A stretch of 64,000 bases of DNA from Acinetobacter sp. NIPH 2100 (lineage in GTDB: Bacteria > Pseudomonadota > Gammaproteobacteria > Pseudomonadales > Moraxellaceae). Position 1 is the first letter of the stretch. Each line of letters starts with the position of its first letter. Made by a program: the position numbers and the translations under genes. Location of the stretch: the NCBI RefSeq assembly GCF_000369805.1, contig NZ_KB850224.1, forward strand, positions 2,164,262 to 2,228,261, given 5' to 3'. A model generated the notes under the pieces. That model ran no database searches. It worked only from the letters and a program-made list of their open reading frames with translations, and had not been told where the DNA came from. Shown here piece after piece: positions 53,661-61,704 of this stretch.

Positions 53661-54656
53661 ATGAACACAAAACGTAATATTTATAAGACCGTAGAACATC
53701 CGTTTGCTCAGTATGTTCGTATTTTAGGTAAGGGCAAAACAGGTTCTCGTTCGCTTAGTTATGAAGAAGCCTATCAAGCATTTAGTATGATTTTAAAAGG
53801 TGAAGTACTGGATGTGCAGTTGGGTGCATTCTTAATGCTACTTCGTGTGAAAGAAGAATCTGTCGATGAACTTGCAGGTTTTGTACAAGCCACCCGTGAC
53901 CAACTCAATTTCCAGCCACTTGAAGTTGATCTTGACTGGTCTTCTTACGCTGGCAAACGTAAACACTACCCTTGGTTTTTATTGGCTGCACTGACTTTAG
54001 CGCATCATGGTTACAAGATTGTGATGCATGGTGCATCTGGCCATACCGTTAACCGTGTTTATACGGAACAAGTTCTCCAATATTTAGGTTATTCGATTTG
54101 CCAAAATGAGCAAGAGGTTCGTGAGCAGCTTGAACAGCATAATTTTGCCTATCTTCCTCTTGAAGCCATCTCACCAATTTTAAGCGAATTAATCTCACTG
54201 AGAAATGTGATGGGGTTACGCTCTCCAATTCACACCTTGGCACGCTTGATTAATCCGTTTAATGCTAAAGCAACTTTACAAGCGATTTTCCACCCTGCTT
54301 ATCGAAGCTCACATCAACAAACGGCATCCCGTTTGGGTTATCAAAATAGTGCAGTGATTAAAGGTGAAGGTGGCGAGTTTGAACGTAATCCTGATGCCAA
54401 AACCTTAATTTGTGGGATTCAAAATGGGGAATTGTACGAACATGAACTACCTAAACTGACACCTGACCGTAGCCCGATTGAAGAGGAGCTTGATCTAGCT
54501 GTGTTTAAAGCGGTTTGGTTGGGTGAGCAAACACATGAATATGGTGAAATGGCGATTACTGAGACGATGGGTATTGCGCTATATACCATGGGTGTGGTTA
54601 GTAATTACGATGATGCAATGAAGAAAGCACAAGAGTTATGGGATAGTCGTTTCTGA
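53661..54656 (+). CDS. ybiB: YbiB family protein (TrpD-like glycosyltransferase fold)
   Basis: The 331-residue protein resembles anthranilate phosphoribosyltransferase: an N-terminal helical domain (GEVLDVQLGAFLMLLRVKEES) and a Rossmann-like part with MHGASGHT. The PRPP-binding motif of TrpD (GTGGD) is missing, as in the YbiB/TrpD2 group, which binds nucleic acids. It is a single gene with a terminator. Confidence 0.83.
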   Translation: MNTKRNIYKTVEHPFAQYVRILGKGKTGSRSLSYEEAYQAFSMILKGEVLDVQLGAFLMLLRVKEESVDELAGFVQATRDQLNFQPLEVDLDWSSYAGKRKHYPWFLLAALTLAHHGYKIVMHGASGHTVNRVYTEQVLQYLGYSICQNEQEVREQLEQHNFAYLPLEAISPILSELISLRNVMGLRSPIHTLARLINPFNAKATLQAIFHPAYRSSHQQTASRLGYQNSAVIKGEGGEFERNPDAKTLICGIQNGELYEHELPKLTPDRSPIEEELDLAVFKAVWLGEQTHEYGEMAITETMGIALYTMGVVSNYDDAMKKAQELWDSRF

Positions 54657-54658
54657 TC

Positions 54659-54699
54659 AAAAATAACCCAAGATTATTTATAGAACCTTGGGTTATTTT
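54659..54699. terminator. Terminator after ybiB
   Basis: AATAACCCAAG and CTTGGGTTATT arms with a 14-nt loop, flanked by A and T runs, starting at the ybiB stop. Confidence 0.8.
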
Positions 54700-54728
54700 C
54701 TGAATATAAAAATTGATAAAATTAGGGT

Positions 54729-55088
54729 TTATTCACTTATTATAAAATCATAAGTTTTACTTAACTCATCATCACCTTTACCATAAAAACCTGTAGAAAT
54801 TTCAATAGAAAAATTTCCAGAATATTTCGGAGTACCTTTTATATTGATATTATTATACCCATCTAGCTCATTACTAGGTTCAATCACAACACCAACATCA
54901 TTTGGAAGGTCTGTTTTTAGATGAAAATATTTATCCACAACTTTACCTCCTGTAATTATTAAACTCTGATGATATGGTTGCCCTACTCTAGCATTAGGCA
55001 ACTCGTTAGGCTCTATTTTATACCCTTTACTACAACCCATCATAAGTGCAATACAAGAAAGTATAATACTAATATTTTTATTCATCAT
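54729..55088 (-). CDS. Small lipoprotein, intact member of a tandem pair
   Basis: The protein has a signal peptide with lipobox LMMGC (Cys19), then about 100 residues in an Ig-like beta pattern: ARVGQPYHQSLIITGG near the start, then GVVIEPSN and GTPKYSGNFSIEIS. These blocks also appear in the neighbouring broken gene (VGTPYFAEIKM, GLVVSPD, GTPKRSGIYKINIS), so the two arose by duplication. Both follow the Sel1-like lipoprotein and vgrG in the same direction. A role in immunity is possible but only inferred from position. Confidence 0.65.
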   Translation of the reverse strand: MMNKNISIILSCIALMMGCSKGYKIEPNELPNARVGQPYHQSLIITGGKVVDKYFHLKTDLPNDVGVVIEPSNELDGYNNINIKGTPKYSGNFSIEISTGFYGKGDDELSKTYDFIISE

Positions 55089-55137
55089 TTATTTAATAAT
55101 AATTCCAACCATTTCACCCTTCTTATACATGATTTTT

Positions 55138-55499
55138 CTATTCCTCAATTTTCAAAACAAAATCCTTATTAAAATCTTTCAATCCATCCCTAACAGTTCC
55201 AGAAATATTTATTTTATAAATACCAGACCTTTTTGGTGTACCTTCAATAACAGTCAAAGCATGGGCAGCATATTCCTTTTCCCTTGATCAGGTGAAACAA
55301 CTAAACCACTATTTTGATCTACATTAGACTCTAGAAGAAAAGTATCTTCAATCACACGGTACTCTTTCATTTTTATTTCTGCAAAATAAGGTGTTCCAAC
55401 TTTTCCTACTGGAATTTCTTTTGTCAAAGAGATATCATTTCCTACGTTAGAACAGCCTAATAAACACAAAGATATCAGCAATACAATTTTTAGATTCAT
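55138..55499 (-). pseudogene. Second copy of the small lipoprotein, broken by a one-base deletion
   Basis: From the ATG at 55499 there is a signal peptide with lipobox LLGC (Cys16) and the same domain as the gene at 54729-55088. The frame stops at 55254, but in the next frame the missing part continues (EYAAHALTVIEGTPKRSG...) down to a TAG at 55138. Restoring one A in the AAAA run at 55277-55280 gives a full-length relative of its neighbour. This is a recent frameshift, a slippage-prone phase switch, or a sequencing error. Confidence 0.7.
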
Positions 55500-55619
55500 T
55501 CCATACTTTTACCATAATAATGACCGAACAAAATGACCCTAAATTTTAAATAAAAAGTTCAACTTCACGACCCGAGTTATAAAAGAACTTAATACTTTCT
55601 GGGGTTTCAACTGAATTTA

Positions 55620-56579
55620 TTATGGTAAATCTACTTCAATCTCTGTCCAGTTTGTAACTAGCTCTCTTTTGCTATTTTTCAATAATTGATAATGATCCAA
55701 ACACTCTTCCTGATTAATCACTGTTTTTTTCTGACGACTTCCAATAACCAACATGGCCTGACTTAACCATTTATAGTATTGACTTTGATACTCTTTACTA
55801 TACGTCTCATTCACTTCATCATAATATTTTTTTATTGCACAAGCCTCATTCTCGTCTTCGTCATTCCAACTCACTTTATAGGCTAGAAGCTCAGCATACC
55901 TTGTAAAAGCATATAAATAAGGCACGCCTTTAATATAACCTTCTGTTTTTAAAACGAGCTCCTTAGCAATTGGGGTAGCGATAATATATTTATTCTCATT
56001 TTTATCATTCCACAATACTTTATAGGAAACCTCTTTAAATTCTGGATTTATTCCTAAAGCATATAAATAGCTTAATTTTGCACTATTTATATTACTCTTT
56101 AAAGCAAGTTCAAGATACTTAAACTCTTTTGTTTTTAGCTTTACGGTGTCTAAACCTGTTATTTTTTTCCAATCATTAAACGACTGTTGTGAACTATATA
56201 ACTCATCAGCAATATTGAGTGCAGCATATGGATGTCCACTTTCAGCTAATTTATATAATTTTCTTTTCCCCATTATTTGCTTTTCTTCATCTTCACTCCA
56301 TATAAATAGTTGTGCTTGTGCATATTGTGCATGAACTTGCCGCTCATCTTGCTGTAACTTGTCCAAAAACTCTAGATTTTTAACTGTCTCAGGCGTCAAT
56401 TCAGGTGATAGCGCGCCTTGCAACAGATTCATAGCAGATAAATAGCTTATTCTTTCCATATTGATTTTATGCTCGACATTTAGTTGTGTTTTTTCATCAT
56501 TTTCTTGATCACTTGAAGAAGAATTACAAGCTACTAGAGACGTTATGAATACACATAACAATAAGTTTTTATATAACAT
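55620..56579 (-). CDS. Sel1-like repeat lipoprotein, candidate immunity protein of the VgrG effector
   Basis: The ATG at 56579 has GAGGA five bases upstream and gives a signal peptide with lipobox SLVAC (Cys18). The mature protein is helical with Sel1/TPR-like repeats, best seen in LYKLAESGHPYAALNIADELY. It begins eight bases after the vgrG stop, its Shine-Dalgarno lying against that stop codon, so it is coupled to vgrG. An outer-membrane-anchored periplasmic protein directly behind an effector VgrG is the expected place for an immunity protein; inhibition itself is untested. Confidence 0.7.
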   Translation of the reverse strand: MLYKNLLLCVFITSLVACNSSSSDQENDEKTQLNVEHKINMERISYLSAMNLLQGALSPELTPETVKNLEFLDKLQQDERQVHAQYAQAQLFIWSEDEEKQIMGKRKLYKLAESGHPYAALNIADELYSSQQSFNDWKKITGLDTVKLKTKEFKYLELALKSNINSAKLSYLYALGINPEFKEVSYKVLWNDKNENKYIIATPIAKELVLKTEGYIKGVPYLYAFTRYAELLAYKVSWNDEDENEACAIKKYYDEVNETYSKEYQSQYYKWLSQAMLVIGSRQKKTVINQEECLDHYQLLKNSKRELVTNWTEIEVDLP

Positions 56580-56587
56580 CTTTATCC

Positions 56588-59500
56588 TCAAGTTTTTATT
56601 GTTTCTGCACCGTTAAATATTCTCATATGACCAGACAACCTAGGTTCTGCCTTGCGTTCAGTAGCGGATTTCTTAAATCTCGCATATACCCTCACATCAG
56701 GTAATGTAGAATAATACCAACCTAAAGATGTTGGTGCATAAACAGTACCAATGCCTTCCTGTTTAGATAATATTTCAGCTATTGGTGCTAAACCATTTCC
56801 GGTATTACACGAAACCAATACTAAGGTCTGTTCTTCACTATAACCTTCAGATTTGAGTCTTTCAATAAACTGCATTATGGTTACATTTTTGTTCTTATCA
56901 ACAAAACTTCTTCCGTTTGTTCCCAGCATTAAACTCGTATTACCATGCGCAAAAACATAGAAATATTGACTAGGTAAATATTTTCCATCGATCATCATCT
57001 TAATCGTTGTATGGAATGTAGTTTCAGAAGGTGCAAACAAGTTTAAATATTTATAACTCGATCTTCCTGTATTTGGGGCCATGACCAATAATCGCTTCGG
57101 TTCAATCAATCGACTGCCTGTTGGTACAATGGGCAGTGAATCAAGTTGGTATCCATCTGCTTTCATTTTGTTAATATAATCTTTTAACTCAGGGTGTTTT
57201 TTTATAGCAGCAGCAATTACCTGCTCAGAACTCGCTAAATCCTTTGCTTTTAATACCTTACCCTTCTCTTCTTTGCCTGCAGCTTGTGGCTCAATAATCG
57301 TCTTGGGTAAACTTTTTAAACTATCTTGATATTTTTTGCCTGAAATAGGTAGAATCTCAAGTAACATTTCAGGTTTTAGGGAGTCAATTAGCCCCTCTGA
57401 ATCAGACTGACCTTGAATTTCAGTACCTAAAAAGGGATCAATTAATCTATATTTCCGATTAGCCAAGATTCTTCCTGTTGAACTATCAATTAAGTAGCTT
57501 TTATTTTCTGTTGACTTCACATCAGACTTAGGAAGATATGGAAGTTTAGCAGATACAGATTGCCCCCCCACAAACATATGCTGCCCTGCCTTCACCTCAA
57601 ACTTACCACCTGTGGTCGGAAAAATACCCGAACCATCTAGTTTGATCTGAGAACCACCCGCAGTAATCACAATCTCTTTCGGACTGGTAATCTCAATACG
57701 ACCTTCAGTTGAGATGATTTGAATCCCTTGCTTGGCAAGTAAATCCATGCCATCCCCTTGAGCTTGAACCTCAAACTTCCCTTTTGCAGCCACTTGCTTA
57801 ATGCCATTCTGTGCAGCAAACACACTGATTCGGTTTTGCGCATGTGTAATCAGGTTTTTCTGCGTACTCAGATTAATACTGTCGCCAGCAAACTGATTGA
57901 TCTGTCTATCCGCAGATAAATGAATATCTTCATTTGTACTCACGCCAATACCAGCGGGTGAGTTGAGTAATAATAGTGATTTTTTAAATTGTGCAATTTT
58001 TTCTTGGATCTGTTCTGCAAACTCTTTGAGTTGATCCAACGATTCAATCTCATCAGTCTGCTGATTCTTGGCAACTTCACTCAGTGCCTTGGCATTGCTC
58101 TGGCTGCCTTCAAGCTGTTGCTTGGCAGGTTGTGCATCAAGATGCTCGCCTTTAGCCTGATCTTGTTTGTGTGTAGAAAGCAGTAATCCTTCGCCAGTTC
58201 GCACTGCGCCCCATTGGTCAGTACGAAGCTCAAAACCTTCACCTCGGTCTTCACTTTCGGCTGTGGCTTTGGGATGACTCAGTTTACCCAGATTCAGTTG
58301 GCTGGCAGCGTGGCTGCTTTGTAGCTGTGCGCTGATCTGTCCTGTGGTGTCATCAAAGCGCAGTTGGTTATATCCTTCGCCTTGGTATTCCTTGGACTTG
58401 ATTCCTGCCAATTTTTTGGTATCAGGCAGCTTGCCTGAGTTATCGAACTTGGTTGGGCTACGTTGCGCTTCGTGAATGCGCCCCACCACAAATGGTCGGT
58501 CAATGTTGCCATCAAAGAAGTCGATGACCACGATTTCATCGATACGCGGCAAGAAGCGTGCACCATAGCCTTCACCTGCCCAAGGTGTCAGGACATCGAC
58601 CCAAGCTGAGTCAGTGTCATTGTCATTGGTGCCTGCACCACCATCATGGCTATGATCATCATTGCGAGTAAACAGGAAACGGACTTTGATACGGCCCCAT
58701 TCATCCACATGGATTTCTTCACCACTGGGTCCAACCACTTTGGCGCGTTGTGGGGATGCAGCAGGTCGGTGTTGTAATGGATGATATTCAGGGACAGTTT
58801 TGATATTGCGGCGTTGCAGTGTCAAATGGTTGGCTTGGCGTTCTTCTGCGTTGTTGTATTGGGTGGGCTGCCAATTGCTTTGTGCCAAGAGCTGATTAAT
58901 CTGCTGGTTCATATCTTTGGGCAAGTTGTTTTGGTTGTAGAAGTTTTTGCCTGTGATCAGAAACTCTTTGTCTGCTCCACTGTGTTGATCGATTTCAGGG
59001 TGCTCTGCCAGTTCGAACCAGTAACCGACATGGGTATCTCGGACTGTGGTATGGGCAATAAACTGTTTGGATTGTAGGTCGTAGTATTGTCCTAGGTTTT
59101 GATTGAGTTTTTCAATCTGGGCATTACCTGACTGGGTCGCCCCATCTTCTCCATTTAAGTCTTGCATCCAAGCAGGTGAAAAGTGCCATGCTTGCTCTAA
59201 ACCCAAGCTGGCATTGTCATGTTGTTCACTGTGTTTGTGTGTGCTTTGCACACTGCCTGCACCTTCTTCTTGTTCCAATGCATCGGCTTGCCAGCGTTGT
59301 ACATGAACTGAACTCGGCTGTAGTGTACGTTGTCCAATCAAGCTGGTCATGCTGTCGTATTGTTCAGTGGCACTGCTGCGGTGGTAGCGAATCTGTCGAC
59401 GGTCTAAGGCTTGGTATTGGCTATTGTCATCAATCAACCGTAGTTTTTGTGCTTGGATGGCTGCACTGCTGAGTGGAACTGTGTGTGCTGCTTCATCAAT

Positions 59501-60076
59501 CAGCCAGTTGATGCCTTCGCTGCGTAGTAAACGAGTTAGAAAGTCATAGTCACTTTCATTGGACTGCATAATAAACGGACGGATATCGTAGTCTTGGCTG
59601 AGTCCGCTTAAATCTAAAGTAAGACTGGATGCAAATAAGGGGCTTTTTTGCTGCCATTCTTTGAAGATGATTTCCACCACATCACGCACGCTCTTGTTCA
59701 TAAACACGCGGCTGTTACGACGTTGTTTCCACAGTGCAGTTGGATCTTCGAGCGTGAGTTTATAGAGCGTTAAGCTGCCGTCGGATTGTCCTTGTAGGGC
59801 TTGAGTAATGATCCCTGTGACACGGGTCAATTGACCTTGATCTGTCACCGTATCAATTGCAACTTGACTACCAATGAATTGTTTTAAGGGAATGGCAGCA
59901 TTGGTGGATAGGCAGATCAGTTCTGCTTTAACACCTGCATTCAATTGTTGCTGACCATCAATGCGTTGCAGGAAAACTTGGGTATTTAAATTTTGATTCG
60001 AAAATTGAATATGAATGGCACGTTTTTGTGCTGTAAGGCCTAAACTTTCCAAAGCCTGAAAAATATTACTCAACAT
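56588..60076 (-). CDS. vgrG: Evolved type VI secretion VgrG with a caspase-like C-terminal domain
   Basis: The VgrG core (gp27/gp5-like, with GYGARFLPRIDEIVVIDF and WVDVLTPWAGEG) occupies about residues 1-560, and a DUF2345 domain about 700-850. A transthyretin-like linker (GRILANRKYRLIDPFLG) follows at about 868-885. The last ~170 residues have YVFAHGN with His1044 and LVLVSCNTGNG with Cys1090, then GTVYAPTSLGW: a His/Cys dyad arranged as in clan CD (caspase, CHAT, C80-like) cysteine peptidases. The tail from about 57510 down is more AT-rich than the core. VgrG tips the T6SS spike. No PAAR or adaptor gene is adjacent. Confidence 0.88.
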   Translation of the reverse strand: MLSNIFQALESLGLTAQKRAIHIQFSNQNLNTQVFLQRIDGQQQLNAGVKAELICLSTNAAIPLKQFIGSQVAIDTVTDQGQLTRVTGIITQALQGQSDGSLTLYKLTLEDPTALWKQRRNSRVFMNKSVRDVVEIIFKEWQQKSPLFASSLTLDLSGLSQDYDIRPFIMQSNESDYDFLTRLLRSEGINWLIDEAAHTVPLSSAAIQAQKLRLIDDNSQYQALDRRQIRYHRSSATEQYDSMTSLIGQRTLQPSSVHVQRWQADALEQEEGAGSVQSTHKHSEQHDNASLGLEQAWHFSPAWMQDLNGEDGATQSGNAQIEKLNQNLGQYYDLQSKQFIAHTTVRDTHVGYWFELAEHPEIDQHSGADKEFLITGKNFYNQNNLPKDMNQQINQLLAQSNWQPTQYNNAEERQANHLTLQRRNIKTVPEYHPLQHRPAASPQRAKVVGPSGEEIHVDEWGRIKVRFLFTRNDDHSHDGGAGTNDNDTDSAWVDVLTPWAGEGYGARFLPRIDEIVVIDFFDGNIDRPFVVGRIHEAQRSPTKFDNSGKLPDTKKLAGIKSKEYQGEGYNQLRFDDTTGQISAQLQSSHAASQLNLGKLSHPKATAESEDRGEGFELRTDQWGAVRTGEGLLLSTHKQDQAKGEHLDAQPAKQQLEGSQSNAKALSEVAKNQQTDEIESLDQLKEFAEQIQEKIAQFKKSLLLLNSPAGIGVSTNEDIHLSADRQINQFAGDSINLSTQKNLITHAQNRISVFAAQNGIKQVAAKGKFEVQAQGDGMDLLAKQGIQIISTEGRIEITSPKEIVITAGGSQIKLDGSGIFPTTGGKFEVKAGQHMFVGGQSVSAKLPYLPKSDVKSTENKSYLIDSSTGRILANRKYRLIDPFLGTEIQGQSDSEGLIDSLKPEMLLEILPISGKKYQDSLKSLPKTIIEPQAAGKEEKGKVLKAKDLASSEQVIAAAIKKHPELKDYINKMKADGYQLDSLPIVPTGSRLIEPKRLLVMAPNTGRSSYKYLNLFAPSETTFHTTIKMMIDGKYLPSQYFYVFAHGNTSLMLGTNGRSFVDKNKNVTIMQFIERLKSEGYSEEQTLVLVSCNTGNGLAPIAEILSKQEGIGTVYAPTSLGWYYSTLPDVRVYARFKKSATERKAEPRLSGHMRIFNGAETIKT

Positions 60077-60292
60077 TTTTTTTAGAACATTTCATTAAAT
60101 TTTCTTTATTCTACTCAAAAAAACATTGTCATGACTAGACTGTTCTGTCCATTTGTGACGTTTTTTGTCTCATTTTTATTACAGCTCAACTTAATTCATT
60201 TTGATTAGGGCCGTTTCATACCATTACTTTTAAGCAACTGCTCAATAAAAATGCCCTCAAAATTGAGAGCATTTTAAATATTTCAATTCATT
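60077..60292. other. 216-bp gap upstream of vgrG
   Basis: AT-rich, presumably with the vgrG promoter; only the terminator of the DUF1315 gene was recognised in it. Confidence 0.5.
60247..60275 (-). terminator. Terminator after the DUF1315 gene
   Basis: AAAATGC and GCATTTT with CTCAA/TTGAG inside form a stem with one C-A mismatch and a 2-nt loop, 18 bases past the stop. Confidence 0.65.
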
Positions 60293-60565
60293 TTAAACAA
60301 ACCGAATCGGCTTAAATTCAGGTTCGTGTTTGTGATGATCATCATCACATTCCTCACCTTCTTCTTTGGTAGCACGATCAATATATCCACTGCGCTGTTC
60401 TTTCGGCAAATTTTCCATTTCCCACGCATAAACAGCTTGCATGCAAATTTCACGTTGCTCTTTGGTTAAAACAATACCATTTGGCCATTTGCCAATTTCA
60501 ACGGCAGTCCGAAGACGCTCAACAATTTCAGGATTTAAAATAGCGAGCATTTGTTCAATATTCAT
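60293..60565 (-). CDS. DUF1315 (YeaC) family protein
   Basis: The 90-residue protein has the family pattern LNPEIVERLRTAVEIGKWPNG and LTKEQREICMQAVYAWE, and a His/Asp-rich C-terminus (DDDHHKHEPE) that may bind metal. Function unknown. It overlaps the end of nadK by four bases (ATGA), so it is translationally coupled to the kinase. Confidence 0.87.
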   Translation of the reverse strand: MNIEQMLAILNPEIVERLRTAVEIGKWPNGIVLTKEQREICMQAVYAWEMENLPKEQRSGYIDRATKEEGEECDDDHHKHEPEFKPIRFV

Positions 60566-61470
60566 GAGTCATCCTGTTGAAAAGATTCAAAATCTTGATT
60601 CCAACCCAGTTTAGTACGGCAAGCCATATAAAAATCATAGCCAGGTGGATGTAATAAGCTTAGTTTAAACGGATGTTTGCGAATATGCACAGTATCACCG
60701 ACATTTAATGCAACACTATGTTGTCCATCAGCACTGACCATGGGCAAAACACGATTTTCACGGATGGTAATCTTAATCTCACTTTGCCCACCCACCACGA
60801 TTGGTCGTGATGATAACGTGTGCGGATGCATCGGAACCAGTGCAATAGCATCCATACTCGGATGCAGGATTGGCCCACCACCCGACAAAGAATACGCAGT
60901 CGAGCCAGTTGGTGTCGAAACAATTAAACCATCACTATGCTGACGATAAACGTATTGCCCATCAATATTCAACTCAAAATCGATCATATGAACCGATTTA
61001 CCTGAGTGTAAAACCACATCATTCAATGCAATCGCATCGTAAATCGTTTCACCATTGGTTCGAACTTCCATTTCCAATAAGAAACGGCGATCCAGCTGGA
61101 ATTGACCTTGTAATACCTGATCAAGTTTAAAAATAGCTTCGGCAGGTTTGATATCCGTCAGAAAACCCAGTCGACCACGGTTAATGCCGATCACAGGCGT
61201 ATTATGTCGTACCAAAGCACGCGCAGCATGAAGCAATGAACCATCACCGCCAACCACTATCACTAAATCGACAACTTCACCCAATAAATTTCGGCTCACC
61301 GTCTGCCCATGACCATATGGAACCAGTTTAGCTGTTTCCTGATCAAAAACGGGGTTTAGGCCTAAAGTGATCAAATGATCATGAATTAAACATAACGTTT
61401 CTACTACAGAATACTTGTCTGGTCGTCCAATTAGACCAATATTTCGAAAGGATTTATGTGAAATTTGCAC
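60562..61470 (-). CDS. nadK: NAD kinase
   Basis: NadK makes NADP from NAD and ATP. The GGDGSLLHAAR and NRGRLGFLTD motifs and STPTGSTAYSLSGGG are intact. The GTG at 61470 gives 302 residues and the usual start (MQISHKSFRNIGLIG); GGAG lies 11 bases upstream. An ATG at 61506 or TTG at 61521 would add residues without a family counterpart. A DUF1315 gene overlaps the end. Confidence 0.95.
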   Translation of the reverse strand: MQISHKSFRNIGLIGRPDKYSVVETLCLIHDHLITLGLNPVFDQETAKLVPYGHGQTVSRNLLGEVVDLVIVVGGDGSLLHAARALVRHNTPVIGINRGRLGFLTDIKPAEAIFKLDQVLQGQFQLDRRFLLEMEVRTNGETIYDAIALNDVVLHSGKSVHMIDFELNIDGQYVYRQHSDGLIVSTPTGSTAYSLSGGGPILHPSMDAIALVPMHPHTLSSRPIVVGGQSEIKITIRENRVLPMVSADGQHSVALNVGDTVHIRKHPFKLSLLHPPGYDFYMACRTKLGWNQDFESFQQDDS

Positions 61471-61704
61471 GAATAATTCAGCTCCGTCGCGATTACTGAC
61501 TATCATATCATTAACAACCAATGTTGCGTTGATGATTGATTAAAAAGTATAAAAATGTCTATCCGTTGTTTTTTTATACGATTAATGTCAACACATCCTT
61601 AAAGTTTTTATTGCATGTTGCTATTTATTCACAGTTTTATGATTGCAAAATGACAATAAGCTATCGCATCATTACCGACATTGTTTTGGTTTTAACGCAA
61701 ATCT

